Of a stretch of 64,000 bases of DNA, positions 21,377 through 32,800 are shown piece after piece. The notes below the pieces were generated by a model. The model was given only the letters and a program-made list of their open reading frames with translations. It searched no databases and had not been told where the DNA came from. A program made the position numbers and the translations under genes. Position 1 is the stretch's first letter, and each line of letters opens with the position of its first letter. The stretch is from Corylus avellana (taxonomy: Eukaryota > Streptophyta > Magnoliopsida > Fagales > Betulaceae). The stretch lies in contig NC_081542.1 of the NCBI RefSeq assembly GCF_901000735.1, positions 37,320,571 to 37,384,570 of the forward strand. The letters run 5' to 3'.

Positions 21377-24300
21377 TAAAAAAAAAAAAAAAAAAAGTAA
21401 CACAAAACATCATAAAATAATAAAGCTAAAGGCTTAGCAAACATAAATTAAGGGGCCCAAATATACAATATTTGGCGCTTAACAATATGTAAGTAATTAG
21501 TTATGGATGTGTGTTATTGCACTAATTAACTAACTATTTTGTAATGTTGTATGTAATTGATCAATTGATGAGTTATGTAAATGTTTTGATTTTATGGAAT
21601 TCATATACATAATTTGCCTACCCATTGTGCATACCCATTGTGCATACTCATTGTGTATACATGGTTCAAATTGACAAAATATGTACATAATTTGCATACC
21701 AATTAGGTGACGTGTGAATAGTGCAAACGTTACTACCCTTTAAAAAATTATAAAAAAATAATAATTTTACAAAAAAAAAAAAAAATTATAATGTGTGTGT
21801 GTGTGTGTGTGTGTGTAAATGTTTTCAAATAAAATTTAAATAAAAAAAAAAATAGAGGCACAGAGCAGTTTGCAGCAATTTCAGAAGAGCCCCGTCCGAC
21901 GAGAAGAGTGTTCGTCTGAACGGATAGTGTAGTGCTGCAAGTCAGTACTTCAACCCGAAAGCTCCGTTCGCAGGCCGTACACAGGTTGTCCGGACGAGAT
22001 GGCTGAACAAGAACGTCTGAACCCATTCGGCCAAACTAGTGAACAAATTTGTTCACTGAAAAAAAAAAAAAAAAAAAAAAAAAACAAAAAACAAAAAAAA
22101 AACAAAAAAAAAAAAACAAAATCAAAAAACAAAAACAAAAAACAAAAAAAACCCACTTCAGAAGTGAACTAGTGAACAAATTTGTTTACACAAACTTAAA
22201 AAAAAATAAAAAATAAAAAGAAACCCATTTCAGCCATGAACCAACTCAACCACAACCCTCAAGAATACTCCAACTAAAATAACCCTCAAAATCAAATACC
22301 CATTTGAAATCAACTGAAAATCAAGAATTAAAGGCTAAAGGGCATGAGTTTTACCTTTGATAAACCCAATAGATCCATCCGGCCAACACCCACCATTTCA
22401 CTTCTCTGAAACTCTCACTATCTCTCTCTAATCCGTTCTTTCGCTCTCTCTCTCTCTCTCTCAACTCTTAACAGAGAAGAAGAAAGGGAAGAAGGAACAG
22501 GGGAAGAAGGAAGAGGGAACGAAGGAAAAAGGAACAACAAAGAGATGGATCTCTTTCTCTATCAGGCTTGTTCTCTTTGGCTCTCTGTTCTGGAGGGAAG
22601 GTGAGAAAATAAGAGGGGAAGCAGGGGAGGCGTGAGAAAAAGGGAGAAAGAAGAAAGAAAAAAAGGGAAAATTTTTTAAAATTCAAATTTTGAAATTAAT
22701 GACTTGTGAACAGTAACACGGCGCCAACTTATCAATAGTGCGACATCCTCAAACATGGATGACGTGGTACTGTTCAAATGACACCCTCTAACTTGGAAAA
22801 CGTCACCATTTTGTGACGTTATTACTGTTCACACGTCACCAATATTGGATTTTTTTTTTAATGGTTGGGGGATGTTAGTTGGTTGCATTGGCTGTGAGGT
22901 ATCTCCCTATCATACTATATCATCAAAAAAGGTCAATATAGCCCCGTATGGAAAAGATTAAAATTGTCAAATATCAAACAATGTTAGTATATTATGTAAA
23001 AAGTCACCTCCATGTCAGTGTTCGGCTTTGTCTCCTTAACTTTCTTAAGCTATATCTTCCTATTTGGTTGGATGCAACTCCTAGCATTGTGGCCTTGCTG
23101 ATTGCAGTTTCCACATTGTACGTCCTACCCCTTTCAAATGACCTTAACACTTTCATCAGGTTTATTTTCATCAGGTCCTCTTCTTCTCACCTTCGACCTA
23201 CCTCGTTATTTTTTGGGTAAAGGTGGCATTGTGGGTTCCACATCATTGTCAATGGCCCAATCTTTAGGGCTATGCATCAGCTCAATACTATATGCATATG
23301 ACTTCTTATATGTATCTATCATGTACCTCTTACTAATATAAGTCTCTAGAACTCCCCTATTTGCATAAATTGCTCAACAGGTATGAGGGCATGAAATCCT
23401 ATTCAATTGCCACCTACCACATCCACAGGTTCTGGTATTCAGATTGACAACCCTCATAGCCTCATGACTGTGATCAACCTCAAATGTTAAGTTGTTACTC
23501 CATTGGGAAATCTATTCCTAGCATCTTACTTGTTCCTATCTAACTTTCTAACAATTTTAGGGCAAATAATATTCGTTGAAGTTGCTGCACCAGCCCTTAT
23601 TTGGTTGATCCTATTCATTAGTTGATGCCTTATCATCTCCATGCAAGTACGAATTGGCTGGTCTCTAGCTTCAATGACCCATGCATTGAAAGTATCTGAT
23701 GTATTATTTAGAAGGATGTTACTACAACTATATGCACTAAAGCCATGTCTTGACCACATCTTTGGGTCCACCTTTTCGATGTAGTAATAGGCTATAGTAT
23801 CCATTCCTTTTATCACAGACAAGTAATACTTAAACTGATTTTCAAATGATGTTCGAGCTGCACCCCACAATGCATCCTTGTATACCTTGCCCTTGTAACC
23901 CTTGCTCTTGAAGTTTGCATGTAAATGTCTAACACAGAATATGTGCTCTAGACCAGGCATCAAATACTCCATTGCATCCAGCAGCCCGTGTGTAACAAGA
24001 AAATAATTTAACACGTGTTAGTCAAATGTTAGGCAAATGTTAAATATTCATGCAAATAGGTTATTAGATATTATTTTTGTTAGTCGGACATAAATAGCCA
24101 TGTGTGCTCCCTTAAATACCCAATATCCTCCAACATGTTGTCTAAAAATCATATCTAAGTGGCTCTAGTATCAGTCTCGCATATAGCATATGCTAATGGG
24201 AATATATTATCATTCGCATCTCGGGCAATGGCAGTAGATAGCTGCCCACCATGACTACCTTTCAAAAAGCACATGTCCACACATATCATTGGCCTATATC

Positions 24301-25491
24301 CATCCAAAAAACCCAGCTTACAAGCAGTTAGGGTAACATACATCCTTTGGAAGAATATCCCATCTCTTTGTATACAAGTAGACCTACTGGGATTCCACTT
24401 ACGTATTGCATTACTACACTCTTTTGTCAATTTGTACTACCCATCATGTGTTCCTATTAGCAAATTCAACACCATTCTTATGGCACAGTGGCAACTCAGC
24501 AAAGATAGCTCCACATTGTAATCCCTTCAAACTATTTCTTTCAAAGCACGAGCCTTCCAACAAGGTTGATCTCGAAAGCTTTCAATGTATTGGTGTGCTT
24601 CGCACTTGATTGTTGCTATTTTGTTTTGGTAATGGCTTCCACAGTTATGAACATCAATTAATGTCTTTATTTGAAAGTATTTCCTATCATTCGTCCATGA
24701 TGCATATACTCTCAAACCATATTGTTTCTTACAAAAGGCTGATACACGTTTTTTCTCATTATGCATATAGGTGTAAACGAAGGAATTTTGTACTACATAC
24801 ACCTGTAGCGCCTCTTTAAACTGAGATTGGATGTAAACTGCAAACCCCACTCGTATTTCAACCTCTCTTTAAGGTCATGCCATTCTTTCCATTCTGGATA
24901 CTTCCTTCTATTGCCTTTGGGTGATCCTTTAGCATCCTCTTCACTTTATAAGCTACACAGTTTAGGACTTTCAACACCCTTTTCATTTGTCCGTTCAAAT
25001 TTACCCTTTCCATGATAAGTGCCGAATGTTGCACATTCAAGCCCCTTAACTCGCATAGATTAATTCCTTAGCTTTGTTATTTGTTTATTTTTCTTTTGTT
25101 TTTGTGTTTCAGGATTTTATATGACAGATGCAAGAATTCTACTGGAAATTGGGCTTAAAGGACACTTTGGAAGCATATTATCAGCCATGGGATCGAGCAC
25201 ACCAACAGAAAGGCTCGAGCGCACCTACGCTCGAGCACCATACCATCTAGGCTCGACCGCACTTCCCTTGGGCTCGAGCGCACTCGGGCATACAGCACAC
25301 GGCAATAGTCCTTTTCCACCTTGAATTGGGTTTTTAGTCTCCTACTTGGACTATGAGACTGACCTACAATTTTCCTAGCGTTTCTAGGGCTTCTAGGGTT
25401 CTCCTAATCCCTATAAATAGGCCTCTAAACATTGAAGAAAGAAACATTGCTACCTAGAGAAAAAATTCAGCAAATACTTCTTGTAGGCTTA

Positions 25492-26781
25492 TGTTGTGCA
25501 AATTTTATTATACTCACAAATGCATGAATTGTTTGTAGAAAAAGGATTTTCAAGTGCGATGTCGAACCTACAGGGAATTGTGTTTTTGAAAGCAAATTTA
25601 AATCTAAATCAATTGAACCTTAACCTAGTTCCAATTTTTTGAGAGATTGTTGAGTGAAAGAAAAATCAAAAGCATATGCAAATTAAAGTGAAAGTAATTA
25701 TTGACAAAGCACTAGGATTTCGGAATCTGCACTGACAAATTCATAGCAACATAATTCCATGATCTATAATATTTTCCAAAGTTCTCACACATAAATCTTA
25801 GGTTTGTTTTACTATTGCTTCATAGAATTAATCAAAACATCCCATGTATCCATTCATTACCCAAATCACAAAATCCAATATTAATTAAATCATCAACTGT
25901 ATCCATAAATCACAAGAAGATATCAAATATTTATCAAAACATCAATTATATCCAGAGAATAAATCACAAGGGAAATCCAAATTTTTTACAAAGAAAACCA
26001 AGCAATCAATTGTATTGAACTATCTCAAATCATCAAGTGTATGATTAAATCACAAAAGATATCCAAGAATCATTCAATCCAATTGATTTGAGGTAAAACA
26101 ATAGGGTAATTAGATCATTAAATTGGGAAACACTACATACATGAAACGAAGTTGTTAATCATAAGCGAGGCTTTATCCTCAACCTTAGTTGAGCGTTTAG
26201 CCTCTCATGGTATTGAAATACAAAACAAAATTGATGGAATTTATAATGAAAATTGAGTACTTATAAGTACGAAATCACAAACTTGAGATCCAAAAGCTAG
26301 AAAACCCTAAACCTCTCTTCTTTCTCCTCTAAAATCTCGTAATTCGCAGCCTCTCTCAATTAATCTGAGATCTGTTCTATTTATAGGCTAAAACTATGGT
26401 TTACAAGTTGTATTAGAATTAAAATTGCAGCCAAGTCAGAAAAGTGCGCTCGATCACACACTTGTTGGCTTGAGTGCTCTCGAGCACATAAGTTCCCCAC
26501 TACCGCATAAGCATGCTTGCGCACTGGAATTTGAATTGGGCGCTCCTATGCTGAGCTCGAGCGTAGATGCCCTTGAGCGTATAGATGTGCGCTCAATCGT
26601 AGGTCCGTTGGCAGCTTTTCTCCAAAATATGCAACTTTCACTTAAAACCTGCAACTTTCCCATAGCAACCTATAAAACACTAAAAGCACATAACTAACCC
26701 AGAACATCATATTATAACACAACTAAAAGATTAACAAAGGTAAATTAAGGGGTCCAAATGTACAATATTTGGCACACATCA
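25492..26781 (-). mobile_element. Athila-like solo LTR nested in the outer LTR, copy 2
   Basis: Counterpart of 18053-19311, 1290 bp, with GCTTA at 25487-25491 and 26782-26786. It has a 30-bp segment near 25880-25910 that copy 1 lacks. The - strand TATA box is at 26378-26385. Confidence 0.88.
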
Positions 26782-27332
26782 GCTTAGAAGAGTCATGAGC
26801 GGCTACAACCCTTCATGGGGTATTGATTTAACCCTATCCAAGCACAATGGTTTGATTGTATTTTAATTTATAGAATTTCAGTTTATGCATGTGGGTTGTA
26901 AAATTTAGAGGATTGCTACAATTTAACATTGTTCTTCTTAAATTCCAAAATCAATATTGGTAAAATTCTTATCTTGTCTTAGAAAGCTTTTTGCCTTTAT
27001 TGAACTCAAATCATTCTTATTTTCTTTGATTATGGGGATAATGGTTATACAACAATTTTAATTGACATATGATCAAGAGAATTAGATAGGTCATGCTTAG
27101 GGAAGATGGATTATACTACACCCTAGTTTAGTGTAATTTAGGTAGACAGTCTGTGCCAACCGAACATGGGCTATATTATTCCCTTGATTGTATGTATCCT
27201 ATTAAAGAATTAGATAATCCATACCTAGGAAAGACGGGTCATACCGTATCTTAGTGGTTAGGTGAACGGTCCGTGCCAATCAAAGATTAATTATACTTGT
27301 TCCTTAATATGGTAATTTCTTTTTTATTTATA

Positions 27333-27659
27333 GGGAAAATCTACTTTACCCCCTAAAGTTTAAGGCAATTTGAACTCCAAAGTTTAAAAATTGGCAATGT
27401 ACCCCCCTAATGTTTCAAAAATTTTCAATTTAAACCTTCCGTTACTAATTTCCATTAAATTGGACAAAATTTTTTTAAAAAAAGCCTAAAGATAATTTTG
27501 TAATTTCATGGATTTCCGTCCAATTTGACGGAAATTAGTAACATGAAGGTTTAAATTGAAAATTTTTGAAACATTAGGGGGTACATTGCCAATTTTTAAA
27601 CTTTGGGGTTTAAATTGAAAAACACCTGAAACTTCAAGGGGATAAAGTAGATTTTTCTC
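27333..27659. mobile_element. Foldback MITE with 9-bp target duplication, copy 2
   Basis: Counterpart of 19863-20175, flanked by TTATTTATA at 27324-27332 and 27660-27668. It keeps a 16-bp piece of its right arm (around 27550) that copy 1 has lost, so its two arms match better. Confidence 0.85.
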
Positions 27660-28287
27660 TTATTTATAACATTGATAGACTGAATTTCTTGATTAAATAT
27701 GATTAACTATTGTTATGTGGATAGAGGTGAAGTCAATACCCTACTCTCTCTGTCTTATATTTCAATTCTCTTTTACTTTTATGCACTTTAGTTACAAAAC
27801 AAATCAACAAGCTCTTTCCTTAAGTTACTTTTAATATTGAAGAACTTGATAACAATTCCTTCCAGTCCTTGAGATTCGACATCCTCAATATAGCCCTATC
27901 CTACAGGGATTCGTACTATTGCGAGTAGTATTTTATTATTGATATATTTTTGCCTTAAAAACACCACATCAAATGTCATCCTCCTTTTTAGATGATGGTG
28001 CTACACCCTATGGCTGGAACCACTTGGATGCAACCTCCCTAGCCGCCCGTAGAACTTCTTCACATTTTATAAAATAAATGCCCTCCTCCTCTCCATTAGT
28101 CACTTCAAAATTACCTAATGGAAGTTGAATCTCTTCTCCATCATCTTCTCCATGTAAGGGGAGTTACCTTTTGCACTACTTCATAGCCTACTTTTGCCTT
28201 GTGGACTACCTGGTTGTAGGATGCTTCTTCTATGACTGGTTCTCTTTGGCAGTATGCTACTTGGCAAATTACTGAATGGTAAGCTGC

Positions 28288-28585
28288 TATGGTGGCTGCT
28301 CTTCTGTTAGGACCTGTTCATATCCATAGCCATCTCCATGTCCATATTCATCTCCATAATTTGCATACCCATCTCCATCTCCATCTCCAACTTCAGCTTC
28401 AACTCCATCACAATTTTGATCACCAACTCCATCTTTTTTTTCACAAACTCCATCTCCTTCTTCTTCTCCAACTCTATCTCTTTTTGTTTCACCAACTCCA
28501 ACTCCATCTCCTTCCTCTTCTCCAACTCCATCTTTTTTTTTTTTTTTTTTTTTCTCCAACTCCAACTATAGCGTCATTATCATGA
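28288..28585 (-). repeat. Degenerate short tandem repeat in the MULE N-terminal linker
   Basis: Repeats of CTCCAT and CCAACT type (+ strand) run for about 300 bp. On the - strand they encode alternating charged or Asp/Gly/Tyr-rich text. It is low-complexity sequence inside the transposase pseudogene, open in several frames on both strands, and not a separate gene. Confidence 0.75.
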
Positions 28586-28842
28586 TTTTCCACCTTCATT
28601 TGAGTAGCAGACAGTTATTTGTGGTATTACCTCAATTGGGACAAGTTCATCATGAAGTACAAATACATGCAAGTTTTTAGACTCATGCTCAACCACCCTA
28701 AACATCTATGAGACGTGATTACCCCTTGTAAGTCCACAAATAGCTTCATAACTCTCATCATCAACCTTGTAGTAGGTAATAGGCACCTTGTTATACTGAT
28801 AACCAAGGTACACTTCTAGTATGTTTGTTGTTAGTTTATTTT

Positions 28843-29821
28843 TGTTGGCACATTCGGTTTGCATGTAATCTGATGAAAATGAGCATTTTGTCCGTACAAC
28901 CAGAAGCAGTGTCTGGACAGCATTTCCAGAGAGCTCAACTTGGTTTCTTTGAAGACCTGTCCAGACAGCCAAAAGCAATGTCCAAACAACATTTCCAGAA
29001 AGCTAAACTTGGTTTCTTTGAAGACCTGTCCGGACAGCCAAGAGCAGTGTCTGGGTAGCATTTCCAGAAAGCCAAATTTGGTTTCTTCAAAGACCTGTTC
29101 GGATAGCTATAAGCAATGTCCGGGCAACATTTCCATAAAGCTAAATTTACATGGTCTATCCGGACCCAGCGCTTGGCTGTTCGAACATTAGGGGATTTAC
29201 GCGTAGTGTAACCCTAGACGTGTCCGGACACATACTTATCCTTATCTGGACATGGCCGCTAAATTGTGTGCAAATTTATATTTAAACAATCTGTTTGCAC
29301 ATTATTAGGTATGTATTCAGAGAGCGAATAGTATGAGCTAAGAGAAAGATATAAAGATATCGAACTAGAGCGTTTGGATCTCTCTTAGAGTAAAGGTGAG
29401 AAATCTCATTCTTCGTTGATTAAATACTCGAAGCCAATCGGAGTTTCAGTGAAGGAAATCATATAGAAGAATTGTGCCAGATGTTCTAGAAAGGACTATT
29501 ATGGTAGAAGTCAACTGGGTCGCTTGTCTTATGCAAGAAAGTGTCAATTGCAAAGGTTTTGTAAGTGTGAACTTCTTGTAATCCTTAGTCTTTTATACTT
29601 GAGTGATTTTCTCGGTTTGGCTGCCCCGGAGAGCTTTTACATTTAAAGAGTTCTCTAAATAGTTTCCTCTTCGTAACCAAATTTCTATATTCTTTATTGT
29701 TTATTGCATATCTATAGTTGGTTGATTATTATCTGTTAGGTTAGATCTATTTCCGCATACATTGTGTGAAACACCTATACAATCAGAATAGGTGTTAATT
29801 GGAGTCAATTAGGTTTTGTCA
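28843..29821 (+). repeat. 5' LTR of the Copia element
   Basis: Begins TGTTGGCACATTCGG and ends TTTTGTCA two bases before the primer-binding site, giving TG...CA ends and 979 bp. The upstream part contains a 69-bp tandem repeat. An inverted pair AACACCTAT/ATAGGTGTT (with ACACCTATACAATC at about 29770) lies near the 3' end. Confidence 0.75.
28890..29150 (+). repeat. 69-bp tandem repeat, about 3.7 copies, in the LTR
   Basis: The anchor CATTTCC recurs at 28921, 28990, 29059 and 29128, exactly 69 bp apart. Each unit contains a TGTCCGGACAG-like palindrome. Because 69 is divisible by three, several frames stay open on both strands; these are not genes. Confidence 0.95.
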
Positions 29822-29823
29822 AT

Positions 29824-29836
29824 TGGTATCAGAGCA
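29824..29836 (+). other. Primer-binding site (initiator tRNA-Met type)
   Basis: TGGTATCAGAGCA lies two bases after the LTR end. It is the usual Copia primer site and fixes the element on the + strand. Confidence 0.92.
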
Positions 29837-29892
29837 AGTTCACTCTGTGAATGAATTATTTCCCAAGTGTGATCCGAGACTCCTTTTCAAAT

Positions 29893-32800
29893 ATATCATA
29901 ATGTTGCACCTAACTCTCTTTCCATCTTTGATGGAACAAATTATACACTTTGGAAAATTCATATGAGAGCATACTTTAAATCCATTAACATTTGGCATAT
30001 TGTTGAAGCTGGATGGACTCGTCCAGACAGAGCAATAGCCAAATGGACAATGGAGGAAAAGAATGCAACTACGGCTAATGACAAAGCTTTAAATGCCATT
30101 TTCATATATGTCTCCAATGAGGAATTTTCAAGAATTTCTAGATGTGAGATAGCTAAGGAAGCCTAGGAAACTTTAGAAATCATACATGAAGGAACTAAGG
30201 TTGTAAGAACTTCAAAACATCAAATGTTGGTTTCTCGGTTTGAAGAGAATAGAATGCAGGAAGATGAAACATTTGATGAATTCAACTCAAAGCTTAGTGT
30301 CATTAGAAACTCTACTATCAATTTAGGAAAGAAAATGGATGATGCTAAAGTTGTGAAGAAAATCTTGAGGTCGTTAGCTGAGAGATTTATACCTCAAATT
30401 GCTGCTATCCAACAGAGCAAAGACTTAGATACAATGAGAGTAGAAGAACTTGTAGGTTCACTTCAAACTTTTGAGCTAATTCTACCCAACCAAAAGAAAA
30501 CCAAAATATTGCTCTTAAGGAAAAAAATGTTCAGGTCAATTCTTGTTTTCGTCTAATGAGGATACTAGAGATGATGAAGAATTTGCCATGTTTGCTAAAA
30601 AAATTAGAAAATTCTTCAAACCCGTGAATGGGAATTTTAGAAATTGAGACTCAAAAGTATCTATGAAACCTAGAGGTGAGGTTAGAGGTAACCCACGAGA
30701 AAACAAAGAGATCGATCAGAGGGATAAGTTTACTAGTGGACGCAAGTGTCATGAATGTGGGGGTCTAGGTCACATTCGAATTGAATATGCTAATTTGAAA
30801 AGGTCCAAAGGTAAAGCTTTTAATGTCACTCAAAGTGATGAGTTGGATGACAAGAAATCTGAAGAGGAAGTTGAAGGAGAAGTGAATTATCTAGCTTTTA
30901 CTGCATCCTATGATAATGATTATAAAACAATTACTCACCTCATATGCTAAACAATCCTGAAAATGAATCTGATGATGAGGTGGATTTACAAATTGCTTAT
31001 AATGACTTGTTTGTGGAATGTGATAAATTGAACAAGCAGAACAGGAGAAATTTAAAAAGTCTGAAAAAAGCTAAACCTGAGAAAGAAAGGTTAATGAAGT
31101 CTATGGATGAATGTCTAACTATTTGAAACACCTTGACTTCTAAAAACCACATGCTAATTGCTAAAGTTAAATCACTAGAAAAGGATCTGAATGATTCTAA
31201 TAATCATTTAAAGAAATTTTTAAGTGATAAATTGAATCAAATGTTAGGAAACCAAAAACATTCATACGACAGGACTGGATTGGGTTTTAATAAACTTGCT
31301 GCTTCATCTTCTTCAAATGTTGTTTCCACTTCTAAGATTATGTTTGTGAAACCTAAATGAACAATGTGGTGATTGAGAACTCTTGTTTACCAAAAGAAAA
31401 TTCGGAAGATGTGACCAAGAAGAGTATGTTAAAATTCAAGGTCCTCGTAAGGACAAACTTCAATTCTAAGTTTATCCCTACGTGTTATCATTGTGGTGTC
31501 AAAGGTCATACTGGTCCAAACTGTTTTCAAATTAGGGCTAAACAACCATGGTCTCAACAGAATATCCCTAGAAAAGATGAACCTGGAATTGGGAATCAAC
31601 TAAAGGCTTTAACTGCTCAAGTGAAACTCATTAGTGAGAATTTAGCTGCTTCGTCAAATTCTGCTGATATAAATGATATGTCTAATTTGACTAATAATTA
31701 TGCGAAAACAACTCCTCAAAAGGAACAGATCTGGGTTAAAAAGAAAGATCATTTGTGCATAGTTGTTCATACTGCCTTAAGTGTGCTTAACTCGTGTTTG
31801 TGGTTTCTGGATAGTGGTTGCTCCAAGCATATGACAGGTGACAAGTCTCTATTCAAAGAACTTAAAGAAGGCAGAAGAGGTGGAAGCATCACTTATGGAG
31901 ATGGCAGCAAATCAAAGGTGATCGATCAAGGAATAGTAAAAATTCCCAGTGGTCTTACTCCTCAAGAAGTGTTGTATGTTGAAGGACTCAAAGCAAATCT
32001 ATTCAGTGTTAGCCAATTTTGTGATTATGATCTAGTGGTTCAATTCTCTAAGAAAGAATGTAGTATATTCGACTCTCAAGGAAAATGGTTGATGGGAAGA
32101 GAACGCACTGCTGACAACTGCTATTGTCTCTCCACAAACTCTCAGATCATTTGCAACAAGGCAACCCTGGACACTGGAGAACTGTGGCATCAACAATTGG
32201 GGCATCTGAATTTTCATGATTTGGTCAAAGTCTCAAAGACGGAAGCCATAGCTGATTTACCCAAGATCCATCAGGTTGATAAAGGAAAGTGTGGACCATG
32301 TCAATTGGGAAAACAAACTAGAACTCTACACAAAAAGACTACAGGCATTTTTACCTCTAGAAACTTAGAGCTTCTTCACATGGACGACCTCATGGAGCCT
32401 ACTAGTTTGGGAGGCAAGAAATATATTCTGGTAGTTGTGGATGATTTCTCTTAGTATACATGGGTAATATTGTTGAGAGAGAAATCAGAGGCATTTAAAC
32501 AAGCTCAGATCTTGTTCAAGAAGATCCAAAATGAACAAGATCGACTGTCTAATCAAACGAATCCGTAGTGATCATGGCAAAGAATTTGAGAATTCTAGTT
32601 TTGAAGATTTTTATGCTCAACATGGAATCCAACAAGAATTCTCATCTCCTATAACACCTCAACAAAATGGAGTGGTCGAACGGAAAAATCGAGTCATTCA
32701 GGAAATGGCTAGAGTCATGATACATGCTAAAAATATGGCCCAACATTTTTGGGGGGCAGCAGTCCATACGGCATGTCATATTATCAATCGAGTATTTCTC

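Larger units (their letters stand above)
25030..27971 (+). mobile_element. LTR insertion in the MULE locus (outer), copy 2
   Basis: Counterpart of 17592-20487 with the same TG/CA ends and the same AATGT duplication (25025-25029 and 27972-27976). The TATA box is at 25412-25419 and CTCGAG words at 25205-25290. Confidence 0.8.
21377..28149. repeat. Large direct duplication, copy 2
   Basis: Starts right after the gap in the same A-tract as copy 1 and stays collinear with it to CATCATCTTCT (28139-28149), after which copy 2 continues into the N-terminal part of the MULE while copy 1 enters a hAT-like insertion. The non-coding flank 21480-23049 has the same content as in copy 1, with a longer (GT)n at 21791-21815 and longer A-runs at 22060-22150. 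Confidence 0.95.
23050..28842 (-). pseudogene. MULE (MuDR-type) transposase, copy 2, decayed and interrupted
   Basis: Same domains as copy 1 and a longer N-terminus. Read from 28842 downward: an N-terminal domain (YYKVDDESYEAICGL, ESKNLHVFVLHDELVP), a repetitive charged linker (28585-28290), then after the 25030-27971 LTR insertion the MuDR N-terminal domain (24850-24530), the catalytic domain (24430-24158, first Asp in MICVDMCFLKG), the block 24014-23526 with FCVRHLHANF and WSRHGFSAYS, the SWIM finger (about 23430-23390) and the CCHC knuckle ending at TAG 23050-23052. An Asp codon near 24085 fits the second catalytic residue. The 23526-24014 stretch is open for 162 codons, longer than in copy 1. 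The true N-terminus is cut off by the Copia LTR that starts at 28843. Not functional. Confidence 0.85.

Noticed and set aside
21044..21444. Open frames running through the N gap
   Set aside because: They span undetermined bases and have no supported content.
28890..29150. CRISPR-like array
   Set aside because: The units are contiguous 69-bp tandem repeats without unique spacers, in a plant retrotransposon LTR.
28831..29191. Open frames on both strands in the Copia LTR with repeated peptide units
   Set aside because: They are by-products of a 69-bp tandem repeat (divisible by three) inside the LTR.
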